A DNA stretch of 22,946 nt. Origin: Plakobranchus ocellatus. Its lineage: Eukaryota > Mollusca > Gastropoda > Plakobranchidae. The notes under the pieces are model-generated. The model had not been told where the DNA came from, did no database searches, and saw nothing but the letters and a program-made list of their open reading frames with translations. A program made the position numbers and the translations under genes. The stretch is taken from NCBI GenBank assembly GCA_019648995.1, contig BLXT01000055.1, forward strand, positions 1,478,512-1,501,457, written 5' to 3'. Of this stretch, positions 7,801 through 14,583 are shown in pieces. Position 1 is the stretch's first letter. Every line of letters begins with the position of its first letter.

Positions 7801-10125
7801 CAATAATACTTTTGAAGCTTAGTAGCAGCCATCCTCTGGGATAAGGAATGCACCAAAATGTATGTTCATCTGTGTAAAAGATGTAACAATTTAAGATCAG
7901 CCATAGTAAAATCTGCTCTTGATCAAATTCACTTACCTGAGCAGACAGTGAATGAACCGAGAAAGTAAGAAACAACTTGAAATCAGTTTTTTAAAAATTC
8001 ACCAATGTTGGGCTGGTTTGAAAGAAAAAGAAATCATCCACAGAAACCTCTTGTTTGAGAACCATGAAAGAAATTTTGACTGTAATGGCAGAGGATGTTA
8101 AATTTAGCCCTAAAAGGGCCAAGGCCTCAGTAAATTGGCAAATTTTTCCTGATGTCACCATTTTTTTGGGTGAAAAACAGATATCCCCTAATGAAATCAA
8201 TATATGGCATCAAAATTAGAGGTATGTAAGGTTTCTGCATACATTAGAGTTAATTTTGCTATCCAGTTTCATTAATGTTATTAAATTTTTTTTTCAAGAT
8301 ATTTGGAGCCTATTGCTCGGCTGCTTGGTCAATCCGTCTCGAGAAAAACATACCTCACATGTCTTTCTTTGGCACTGGTGAGACTTTTGTGTTTACCCTG
8401 TATCCTGACCTTAAGAAGTTCCCTTGGATAGGGACTCTGGGCAGTCCAAGCCAGTCTACATCTGACCACTTCATGGCAGGCAATGATGATATGATGATCA
8501 TAGGCAGCGGGTTAGTATACATTAGTGTGGGTTGGAACTTACTTTCTGTTGGTTCCCTATCTCTTTCGAGTCTTTCTCCCATCCTTTTTTTTTTTTTTTT
8601 TTGGCTTTACATGCCTCTGTAACAAATTAAAAGAAATGCAAGACTTGATGTAAAATAAATACACTGAACATATTGAAAGATTTTGAAGATGTATATTATT
8701 TTATAGGTATTTCTTTAAAAGAACAGCTTCCAGGCAGTTTTGCATTTGTTTTGTTTCTTTTTTTAAATAAAGTGTTGTTATTTTTAACCTCTCTTCAAAT
8801 CAGCATTTCTTACTATGTGCTTCTTTACGTAAAAAGAAAAAAAAAATTTTTAACTAAGTAGAAGCACCTACAAGATTATAAATCATAATGCTCAAGTCAT
8901 TTTAGAACCTCTGGTTTATGAGTGTAAATAATGAAATAATGTAATTAGAAAGAAAAACTATTGAAATAACCTATCGTAAAAAATTTTTTCTTAGTGTCAC
9001 AGAGGAACATATTATGTTTTTGAAGTTTGCTATTTTGTTTTTTTTTCAATGGCAATGGAATTATGTATATGAAATATATATCTGTAATTAAAAAAAAAGT
9101 ATCAAGTTTCACAATCGTTTCTTTTGTCTGAGATTGAGCAGGTCTGACTATGTATGTTGGAAAACAAAGCAGTATTGAATTCAGCATCAGTATTTTAGTG
9201 TTTGATTGAAAACATTCCTTTAATAGTCGTATTCTTTAAACATTGGGTTTGTATGCAATAATAATCCGTACCTGTAAACTTTGCTTTTATGTCATCTATA
9301 TCATAGCACAGTGAAAGTTTCATTTTGCTTTTCATTCTAAGATGCTAGAAAAACTAAGGATTTACTACAGTTTTTTAGAAATAAATTTTTTTCCCGTAAT
9401 CTTACAATATCTTACAATAACATTTGCAAATAAAAATCTATTCATGTGCTATAGAAATGGAGAAGCCATCTATCTAGATAGTATGATGAATCACTGCCGC
9501 AGCACCCATTGTGATACTTTTGATAATGAACCCCTGTGTCAGTCGCAAGATTTTAGGTAAGTGTATAATGCTGGGAAGATAATATTCTAGTTACTTGTTT
9601 TAAGGTTAATTTGTTCATTACCAAAGAAAAGTGAAAGGTTTACATGTATACATTTTTTTTGCATTCTGATAACACTTACAAAAGTATTTTATTCCTGCTT
9701 CATTTCCGTTTGAAAGAAGAAAATGATGTAGTTTATAATATTCATCAAGTATGATTTCTTTTTATGAATTTTTAAGAAATTTTATATTGTTTTTTTCCCT
9801 TTAATCATATTTCGTGAAATCTGGAGAAGAAGTATATATATAAAATTATATAGTAAACTACCTTTCCCAAAACAAAGCAAAAAAAAAAAAGCTCATTTAT
9901 CGGTTGTTGATCAATCTTATTAGCATGAAAAGACTTACCAAGCTCATTGGCATGATACTCAGATAGGACTTAAACAAATTTCAGTAACATGTTTTATGAA
10001 AATTGATAATTTTCAAATTTATTCATTCTTCTATTCCATTTCAATATTGAAAAGATTTTCAGCCTCATCCCTTTCCTTCATATTACAGCTGCCAAGTGGT
10101 GGAAGTGTTTGAATTTGTAGATTAG
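940..10125 (+). CDS. TBC1D24: TBC1D24/Skywalker-like protein, 3' part of a nine-exon (visible) gene, 5' end outside the window
   Basis: The spliced product is 437 residues, against about 560 for human TBC1D24, so roughly the first 120 residues are upstream. The family has an atypical TBC (Rab-GAP-like) domain followed by a TLDc domain. It binds phosphoinositides and ARF6, acts at presynaptic endosomes and vesicles, and its TLDc domain is linked to oxidative-stress resistance and V-ATPase binding (family knowledge). Seen here: exons 1-4 give the TBC C-terminal half (blocks CPLLYPLACVFLHY and LLEGYKVFFRVALSIL), exon 5 a hinge starting FSIRGLNRREIQKLQ, and exons 6-9 the TLDc domain (SFFGTGETFVFTL, GEAIYLD, HCDTFDNEPLC). 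All eight introns are GT-AG, the phases match, and there is no internal stop, so the gene looks functional. The orthology call rests on recalled human protein; a more distant TBC-TLDc paralog is less likely. Confidence 0.92.
1248..2130 (+). other. Intron (883 bp) between exons A and B
   Basis: GT-AG intron in phase 0, donor GTGAGTAG and acceptor TGTGTTTCAG preceded by a pyrimidine-rich stretch from about 2100. It contains A and T runs and a short CAAAA repeat near 1600-1611. The minus-strand open frame over 1333-1602 is low-complexity and is not a gene. Nothing else is recognisable. Confidence 0.8.
2131..2232 (+). CDS. TBC1D24: TBC1D24-like exon B: late TBC domain
   Basis: Exactly 34 codons, phase 0 at both ends, beginning KQAYVLIVNSSKNVDAVFEN and ending WWIFKDLSFQFL. 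It corresponds to the TBC segment with the W...WLF.ELPL.YF pattern of TBC1D24, which closes the helical bundle. Acceptor GTTTCAG at 2124-2130; donor GTGAGT at 2233. Its length divides by three and its phases are symmetrical, so skipping it would keep frame but remove a TBC helix. Confidence 0.92.
2233..2899 (+). other. Intron (667 bp) between exons B and C
   Basis: GT-AG intron in phase 0, donor GTGAGT at 2233, acceptor CCTTTTCAG at 2891-2899 after a pyrimidine tract. It contains an A run near 2688-2698 and a T run of 17 at 2769-2785. Short open frames in it have no recognisable similarity. Confidence 0.8.
2900..2990 (+). CDS. TBC1D24: TBC1D24-like exon C: phosphoinositide-pocket helix of the TBC domain
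   Basis: Thirty codons plus one base; starts VRIIDSYLLEGYKVFFRVAL and ends ILILFTKDS. The LLEGYK.FFRVAL block aligns with the most conserved part of TBC1D24 and Skywalker. In those proteins Lys and Arg of this helix help to form a basic pocket for phosphoinositide headgroups (recalled structural work). Here the Lys codon is at 2936-2938 and the Arg codon at 2948-2950. Acceptor TTTTCAG ends at 2899; donor GTAAGA at 2991. The split codon is completed by AC in the next exon, giving Asn. Confidence 0.92.
2991..3498 (+). other. Intron (508 bp) between exons C and D
   Basis: GT-AG intron in phase 1. Donor GTAAGA; the acceptor CCCCAG at 3493-3498 sits behind a T run. It has an A run around 3224-3236. 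No other feature seen. Confidence 0.8.
3499..3596 (+). CDS. TBC1D24: TBC1D24-like exon D: end of TBC domain
   Basis: Completes a split Asn codon and adds 32 codons, with NISAAISRFCSNMPYEPRKL followed by IK. It corresponds to the terminal TBC helices (the human region with a charged stretch followed by F.R......EKLL). A short basic segment, KRGSRNS, precedes it and probably forms a loop. Acceptor CCCCAG; the donor is GTATTC at 3597, which is weaker than the others but keeps phase 0 and joins directly to the well-matched next exon. Confidence 0.88.
3597..5074 (+). other. Intron (1478 bp) between exons D and E
   Basis: GT-AG intron in phase 0, weak donor GTATTC and acceptor CTCACACAG. It contains an interrupted A-rich tract near 4098-4128 and a (GA)15 microsatellite listed separately. 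Open frames on either strand, including 3414-3887 on the minus strand, cross exon or simple sequence and look spurious. Confidence 0.75.
4804..4833 (+). repeat. (GA)15 microsatellite
   Basis: Thirty bases of uninterrupted GA dinucleotide inside an intron, flanked by further GA-rich sequence from about 4768. It is read as SLSLSL on the minus strand, so the minus-strand open frame over 4753-5088 is an artefact of the repeat. Confidence 0.95.
5075..5281 (+). CDS. TBC1D24: TBC1D24-like exon E: hinge between TBC and TLDc domains
   Basis: Sixty-nine codons, phase 0 at both ends. The first part, AGFSIRGLNRREIQKLQAKH, matches the post-TBC helix of TBC1D24 (human has F.IR..SRKEIQ.LQ). The rest is rich in Ser, Thr, Ala and Gly and looks disordered: VASSLSVGQTSTSRSF and then TKILSPEM. 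Vertebrate TBC1D24 carries an alternatively spliced microexon in roughly this hinge. Acceptor CACACAG at 5068-5074; donor GTTAGT at 5282. The conserved start fixes the acceptor; an earlier ATG at 5009 in the same frame lies in intron. Confidence 0.9.
5282..5835 (+). other. Intron (554 bp) between exons E and F
   Basis: GT-AG intron in phase 0, donor GTTAGT and acceptor TTTTCCTAG at 5827-5835. A T run followed by a short (CT)7 tract lies at about 5357-5382. Overlapping open frames on both strands across 5401-5691 have no recognisable similarity and are considered chance. Confidence 0.8.
5836..5994 (+). CDS. TBC1D24: TBC1D24-like exon F: start of TLDc domain
   Basis: Fifty-three codons, phase 0 at both ends. 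LHTLWGWIPIRLTLKKLELL followed by FSSNVDGTTLRTLYMR matches the opening of TLDc, where human TBC1D24 has the W.W.P.R....P.LLFSS...G..L pattern. The exon ends TLLIIKATDGS, the first beta-strand pair of the fold. Acceptor CCTAG; donor GTGAGT at 5995. TLDc domains bind the V-ATPase and protect against oxidative stress (family knowledge). Confidence 0.92.
6445..6460 (-). repeat. (AATC)4 tetranucleotide repeat abutting the LINE fragment
   Basis: Four perfect AATC units, read as GATT units on the element's strand. They lie just beyond the last recognisable reverse-transcriptase block, on the side where the element's 3' end would be. RTE-like elements often end in short tandem repeats, so this may be its 3' tail, but the coding homology stops well before the usual end of the polyprotein. 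Confidence 0.6.
6464..7105 (-). pseudogene. Decayed non-LTR retrotransposon (LINE) reverse-transcriptase fragment
   Basis: On the minus strand one frame reads, in order: DGKDLR (7083-7100), then after a frameshift YWDETAFARIE, SDFKSSKRGVRQGC, MSPDLFNLY (block ending at 6950), NIRYRDD (YRDD at 6863-6874) and KYLGYLITS (ending at 6623). This is the order of blocks 4 to 7 and the thumb of RTE-like LINE polymerases. After another frameshift the weak block YGYEYC ends near 6464. In-frame stops occur after FNLY (6947-6949), after ARIE, after VNG, after EQL and after LITS, and the usual Ala of the YADD active site is Arg. It is a 5'- and 3'-truncated dead copy, antisense to the host gene. The clade is likely RTE-like but not certain. 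Confidence 0.85.
8299..8510 (+). CDS. TBC1D24: TBC1D24-like exon G: core of TLDc domain
   Basis: Seventy codons plus two bases. IFGAYCSAAWSIR, MSFFGTGETFVFTLYPDLKK, FPWIG and DHFMAGNDDMMIIGSG give the central TLDc strands, including the family's G.Y....W and FFGTGE.FVF signatures. The segment between FPWIG and FMAG is only about 14 residues, while my recollection of human TBC1D24 has several tens more there. Acceptor TTTTCAAG; the donor GTTAGT at 8511 leaves GG, completed by A from the next exon to give Gly. Confidence 0.94.
8511..9454 (+). other. Intron (944 bp) between exons G and H
   Basis: GT-AG intron in phase 2, donor GTTAGT and acceptor TGCTATAG at 9447-9454. It has a T run at 8585-8602 and several A/T runs. 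The acceptor lacks a strong adjacent pyrimidine tract, but the flanking protein match is unambiguous. Confidence 0.8.
9455..9556 (+). CDS. TBC1D24: TBC1D24-like exon H: C-terminal TLDc
   Basis: One base completing Gly, 33 codons and two bases. NGEAIYLDSMMNHCRSTHCD followed by TFDNEPLCQSQDF is the highly conserved TLDc C-terminal motif (G.A.Y.D......S..C.TF.N.PL). Acceptor CTATAG; donor GTAAGT at 9557, a near-perfect consensus. The split AG is completed by C of the final exon to give Ser. Confidence 0.94.
9557..10088 (+). other. Intron (532 bp) between exons H and I
   Basis: GT-AG intron in phase 2, donor GTAAGTG and acceptor CATATTACAG after a pyrimidine-rich stretch ending at about 10080. 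It holds a short alternating TA tract near 9833-9842 and an A run around 9880-9890. Nothing else is recognisable. Confidence 0.8.
10089..10125 (+). CDS. TBC1D24: TBC1D24-like exon I: last 11 residues and stop
   Basis: One base completes Ser, followed by CQVVEVFEFVD and TAG at 10123-10125. The final TLDc strand of TBC1D24 has the same alternating V/E/F pattern (human has a VEAWGF block near its C-terminus). Acceptor ATTACAG at 10082-10088. The exon continues into the 3' UTR. Confidence 0.92.
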
Positions 10126-10270
10126 TTTCTGCACTCAAAGCTGGATGGACAACTAGACAATCAATGTAACTCTCTTATCAAGTGACTGAGCTGTTGAAAA
10201 AGAGTAACACAACTACAATGATGACCAGGACCTGTTTAAAAGAATAATATGATCATAAAGTTTATGAAGA

Positions 10271-10295
10271 CATGTTTGAGAATTATTCAAACATG
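10271..10295 (+). promoter_or_regulatory. Inverted repeat (9-bp stem) 145 bases after the stop
   Basis: CATGTTTGA at 10271-10279 is perfectly complementary to TCAAACATG at 10287-10295. As RNA a G-U pair (10280 with 10286) extends the stem and leaves a five-base loop, AATTA. The position in the presumed 3' UTR suggests an RNA stem-loop. No function is known. Confidence 0.45.
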
Positions 10296-10507
10296 AAGTG
10301 CTTTAAGCAGCCATTAAATTTTATTGCAAAACAAATCACAATCTGTATGAGATGTATGTCCGTAGTACATTTTAATTGGCTGAGCCCTGGGCTAACTGGC
10401 CTCTTAAATTAGCCATTTTTGAAAGTTTCTGAGAGAGTCCTGGGAATTTTTTTTACAATTACTATAGACTAGGCTTTTTTGGGGGTGTTACTTGAAAAAA
10501 AAAAATA

Positions 10508-10560
10508 CATATGCATGAGTTCTAATTTGTATGTTGCAATCAAATTCACACATGCATATG
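10508..10560 (+). promoter_or_regulatory. Nested hairpin (10-bp outer and 6-bp inner stems) in the presumed 3' UTR
   Basis: CATATGCATG (10508-10517) pairs perfectly with CATGCATATG (10551-10560). Inside it AATTTG (10524-10529) pairs with CAAATT (10541-10546), separated from the outer stem by bulges of six and four bases, with an 11-base terminal loop at 10530-10540. Such a two-part stem could be a structured RNA element; it is short for a microRNA precursor. Confidence 0.45.
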
Positions 10561-10741
10561 AAAAATTGCTGTCTAGTTACAAAAAGAATAAAGACTCACT
10601 GGTGGAAAATGAGTTTCAAATGATTCAAAACAAATTTGTTCTTTTTTTCCACCACTTGATGAGAAATCGCTTGTTGGCCTTGGTGGGGAGTCAGTCTCAC
10701 TTGATCCAGGCCTAGATCTACCTTTTTTTTTGGCTGTATGT

Positions 10742-10776
10742 TGATGTAAAACATCAGTGCCTGATTCTTTATCAGG
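10742..10776 (+). promoter_or_regulatory. Two adjacent small hairpins
   Basis: TGATGT (10742-10747) pairs with ACATCA (10751-10756) around an AAA loop. CCTGAT (10760-10765) pairs with ATCAGG (10771-10776) around TCTTT, extendable by a G-U pair. The ten bases GCCTGATTCT of the second hairpin recur at 10816-10825. Stems of this length also arise by chance. Confidence 0.35.
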
Positions 10777-11170
10777 TTACAAAAATTAAAGTCTTCTAGC
10801 TCTCAGAGTGCTTTGGCCTGATTCTATCATGTAATATATTTGAGAAACTCATCATAAAACTTAGGCAGAGAAGTTAATGTGCACATTTGTACATTTATGT
10901 GTTTATGATTTTGATATTCTAGATGTTATTAGCTTTGGATGCATTTTTTTTTTTTTGAATTACGTGTTTTTGTTTGATGAAAAGGCAAGCGTAAAACTTG
11001 TCGGGGAGCTTCTGCAATAACAAAGTGTATTTCATTTACATATTTCGCATTTTTTTCCTCATTTATAAAAAAAAATTTCTCAAATAAGCTCAATCATGAA
11101 TTAGACTTGGTTTATTTCCTCATATAGCCTGTTTACTATTTAGATGACCTCTTATTAGCTGTTGGGCTCT

Positions 11171-11199
11171 ATGGTAGGATTCGAATCAACAACTACCAT
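11171..11199 (+). promoter_or_regulatory. Inverted repeat with palindromic loop
   Basis: ATGGTAG (11171-11177) and CTACCAT (11193-11199) form a 7-bp stem around a loop that itself starts with the 10-base palindrome GATTCGAATC (11178-11187). The TTCGAATC core resembles a tRNA T-loop, but no A-box or acceptor stem is present. Confidence 0.35.
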
Positions 11200-11263
11200 G
11201 GGAAAACTCTTTTAGATTTCAGAGCAAGCTCATACTGAGAACAGCAACAGAGCATCCCCATTC

Positions 11264-11286
11264 TGTAAATAAGTATTACAAATAAA
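11264..11286 (+). terminator. Candidate poly(A) signal with upstream Pumilio-like motif
   Basis: TGTAAATA (11264-11271) fits the Pumilio consensus TGTANATA and is followed ten bases later by the canonical AATAAA (11281-11286). This is one of several possible mRNA ends; use is not shown by the sequence. Confidence 0.3.
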
Positions 11287-11743
11287 TGAAACTAATACTT
11301 GAACTACTTTTTTACCTCTAAGTTAACGCTCAATCTAGTTTTGTATTATGTTTTATCTTTGATTGCAGGTAAATGCAGCATTAGTTTATATTACCACTCG
11401 TGCATTTTTACTTAGCACTAACTTAAATAACTAATATTGATTACATTTATGTGAGTTGTTGATAAATCTTGCTTTATTTTCTCCAGATATAAAAGCTTTT
11501 TTTTAAAATTTCATTTCTCCACAAATATTTTTCCCATAATGAATCTGAGTGGAAAAGGATCAAATGTGAAATCAAATATAGACTCTATGCAACAAGCCCC
11601 AAAGCTCAGTTTTTGATATCAGTGCAAAAAACCTTTTTTTTTCCCTTTGATCTTAGTATAAGTACTAGTTAAATGCTTATTTTGGGATGAATGCTGCTTA
11701 AGGGATTAAATCAAAATTGTCACACACATTTAAGCCTAATAAA

Positions 11744-12041
11744 TGCTTGATAATTCAGATTAATTCTAAGGATTAAGTGAACAGTAATATTTCTTCAGAA
11801 CTATGCATTTTCCTATTTAAATTTCATTATGTCTGCTTTAATATAATTACTCAAAGATTTCCCCTCTCTCTCTCTCTCTGGCAAACCACTACCAGCTTTG
11901 ATTCCTACCCTCTAGCAATGGGAAAAGACTTGTCCTACATCTTTTTTTTTTTTTCTTTCGAAGAAGGAAAGATATAAGCAAAGATATACCAAATGGAATA
12001 GAATGCCTCTCTAGTCATCAAAAAAAAAAAAAGATGGAGTA
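11744..12041 (+). other. Gene-free stretch with a (CT)8 tract
   Basis: The only features are (CT)8 at 11864-11879, a T run at 11942-11954 and an A run at 12020-12032. The open frame over 11777-11977 crosses these runs and is not a gene. Confidence 0.6.
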
Positions 12042-12094
12042 AGAGAGAGAGAGAGAGAGAGAGAGAAAATGTGTGTGTGTGTGTGTGTGTGCGC
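12042..12094 (+). repeat. Compound microsatellite (AG)n-(TG)n
   Basis: About 12 AG units (12042-12066), a short A spacer, then at least 10 GT units (12071-12090) running into GCGC. The junction with the flank makes the palindrome GTGCGCAC at 12089-12096. Confidence 0.95.
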
Positions 12095-14280
12095 ACCCAC
12101 GTAAGATCAATAATGAAACAATTTTTCAGAGGTTTTTTTCCTCACTATAGATTCGATTGTCTTGTTGCTTTTAAATCCTAAATTTCAGATTTGCAGGTTC
12201 TTAGACTTAACTGTCTGCTTTAAGATGTACAATTCACAATTGATGGCAATAGGTGAATATATGAAATTGTATTTCAGGCAGGGTTTTTTTTCTTGTTGCA
12301 TGGAATGAAATTCTACTTTGATTTTAGGCATTTACAGTTTTTGAGTAACCATTTGAAGGTCTGTATTTTGCTTCAAAATACAATTTTAAGAAACATGAAA
12401 GGTTTAAGGTGTATAATTTGTTTCTTTTTAATGCGACAGTAAAGCCATCAAAATCTGCAGTGATGCTCTTTTGATTGCAATCATAATTGTTTCTCATTGT
12501 TGATTTTTCTATTTTTGCTTTCTATTCAGTAAGAGGGGAGAAAATATGAAACATAATTTTGCTGTTATTAAGAATGAAAAACTGACATCGATATTTTTGT
12601 TACATTTAAAAAATTAACATATGTTGTATAAACTCAGTTTTTGAAAATAAGACCTATCTATAAACATTACTCTTTGTTATTGCATGAGCAAATTCAGTGG
12701 TGAAAATTTTTTTGTGTCAAAATTTCTGGGATGTATCTTTTACTAGCGCTAGAAGTTTATATGCAATTCCATTTTGTAAAGAATTTTTAGATTTGGATAT
12801 ATGTGGTTTTTCACTAAATTTGTTTGTATTTTTGAACGACTGAGTGTAAATGAAGAAACAAAGAGCCAGAAATAAATTAGAGGACGTCAATCTTATCAAG
12901 AACAAACAGCTGCTGTACAGAACATAATAAGTCATGCATTTATATTTCTTTGGTTTTTGGTTACTTAAAGTTGCGGATCATTATTAACAATGGCTCTGAA
13001 AAAAATGCTCATTTTAATGTTATTAATAACTGGTGGTTCTACATTGTAGTCCCTCTACAACTATCTCCAAGATAACTATGTTATGATGTTTTAAACATTC
13101 TAGTCAGAACTTGTTCAATATTCACTTAGCATTCTTGCTTGCTTATCTTATATAGCTTCATTTAGCTTATATTCACAAATTATTAATTTTAAAAAAAATT
13201 AAGCACAGTCTTTCTTATTTATTGCCATTATGTATGTGATATTTATTGCCTACAACCCTTTGACTTACATTTATGATCTTTTTTAATTGTTATTTGATTT
13301 CAATAATTATTTTCAATCAAACTTCAAACTATCATCTGTGGCACATCCTGATAAAATTGGGCATTGATCAAAATACCTCTATGAAAATTGAGATGCATTG
13401 TGCAATCTGTTTAACAAAGTATCTTTCAATTGGGAATGGATCGGAGGTAAAATTAGAGTAATATTTCTGTGAGGAAAGTCGTCCATCTTCAGTTCTTTAT
13501 AAATTCAGACCTAGGAAAAGATGTTTTTTTCAATTCCATACCTCAAAACAATGCCTTAGATAAGAGATTTTAGAGAAAAAAATACTAAATCTGATGTTTT
13601 CCAAGAGAATTCTTTTCATGAAAAAGATTGAGGCAAAAATACATGAAAAAAGGGGTACCTTTGTCAAAATCTTATTCGTTAAAAAATGGAAAATGAATGA
13701 TAATTACAATACCAAAAACATGCTTGTATTTGACCAAGCCTGATTTTACAGTATCTCCTTCAGCCTTTCTTTCATTTTACTAATTGTTGCAATTGTTTCG
13801 ATTTGTTGCAAGGCGTTTGACCTTTAGATAATTAATGTATCTGTATCAATCTCAAAAACAATGTAAGAAAAGTGTTTTTGTTCTTTGAATTGTTTGCCCT
13901 CTTCACAATGTTTCTTTTTTTTATTTTTGGTTTGCACTTTATGTTTTTAGTGTATGGATCATCCCCATATATTTCTTACAGGCCAATCTTCTCCAATTGA
14001 ATTTGCTGAAAATGAATGCTACTATTAGTGCAGACAAGCATCATATTTATTATGTTTACTGAAATGAGTCATTAAAAGTTGTTGACTGGAACTTAATGTT
14101 TTGATCAAACATGTAACGAGACACTATTGCTGTAATCTCGTAGGCATCTGATTATGTCGTGGTTTTTCTACTATCATACAAATTTTTATACAATCACTCA
14201 TTTTTAAATTCCAATATAAGCAAATGATTTGAAGCCAGTTGTAAAATATTTGAATTAAAAAAAAAATTTTTGTTCAACAG
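12095..14280 (+). other. Gene-free AT-rich stretch
   Basis: No protein family recognised on either strand. The open frames at 12717-12935 (minus) and 13273-13461 (plus) are short and A/T-driven. A 6-bp inverted repeat, ACGAGA/TCTCGT, sits at 14116-14141. The right edge, TTTTTGTTCAACAG at 14267-14280, looks like a splice acceptor. Confidence 0.6.
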
Positions 14281-14583
14281 AAATTGGAACAATATACAGA
14301 ATGTAGTATAATCTGCACCAAAATGCACACATTTAGAAACTTTGATGTTGGGAAATTCTCTTCAAAAAGATTATCTTCATGTGAAAAAATGTCTTTTTTA
14401 ATGCTTTCTGTAGAACACCACCAGAATAGCAAATGCCTGAACAGTCTCCCAAAGGATATGAGAGAAATTGACCATAACAAGGTTAAGAAATATTACAGCT
14501 GCCTCAAAACATATATGACGGCATTACACAATGGGTTTAATTTTTTTTTTCTAAATCTAGATTTAAGAAAATATGTATGCTAG
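14281..14583 (+). pseudogene. Open frame of about 100 codons with a LINE-tail-like segment, identity uncertain
   Basis: Frame opens behind an acceptor-like CAACAG and reads KLEQYTECSIICTKMHTFRN, later CLNSLPKDMREIDHNKVKKY and YSCLKTYMTALHNGF, then a phenylalanine run and stop TAG at 14581-14583. The composition is less AT-biased than the flanks over about 14281-14520. NSLPKD.RE followed by K..Y...LKTY resembles the C-terminal end of many invertebrate LINE reverse transcriptases (pattern NSLP..IR....F...LK..L). No catalytic blocks are visible upstream, so at most it is a small remnant. A chance ORF or an unknown exon remain possible. Confidence 0.3.

Larger units (their letters stand above)
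5995..8298 (+). other. Intron (2304 bp) between exons F and G, hosting a LINE fragment
   Basis: Largest intron, GT-AG in phase 0, donor GTGAGT and acceptor TTTTCAAG at 8291-8298. It is interrupted by the antisense reverse-transcriptase remnant listed separately. The stretch 7250-8298 has less simple sequence than other introns and two minus-strand open frames (7682-7975, 7991-8200), but I recognise no family in them. Confidence 0.8.
10126..11743 (+). other. Proximal 3' UTR of the TBC1D24-like gene (extent uncertain)
   Basis: Non-coding sequence directly after the stop codon. It contains candidate poly(A) signals ATTAAA (10313-10318) and AATAAA (10587-10592, 11281-11286, 11738-11743), a Pumilio-like TGTAAATA (11264-11271), and several inverted repeats listed separately. 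The short open frame over 10479-10715 has no recognisable similarity. Which signal is used cannot be told from sequence. Confidence 0.55.

Noticed and set aside
7682..8200. Two consecutive minus-strand frames suspected to be a second transposon (hAT or zinc-finger type)
   Set aside because: I could not match any catalytic or zinc-binding pattern, and the frames contain T/A-run-derived residues; left as intron.
940..10125. TBC1D24-like locus as a processed or decayed pseudogene
   Set aside because: Introns are present, so it is not processed, and all nine exons stay open with consistent phases and intact motifs.
11171..11199. tRNA gene or intact SINE around TTCGAATC
   Set aside because: No A-box, acceptor stem or anticodon arm could be built on either strand.
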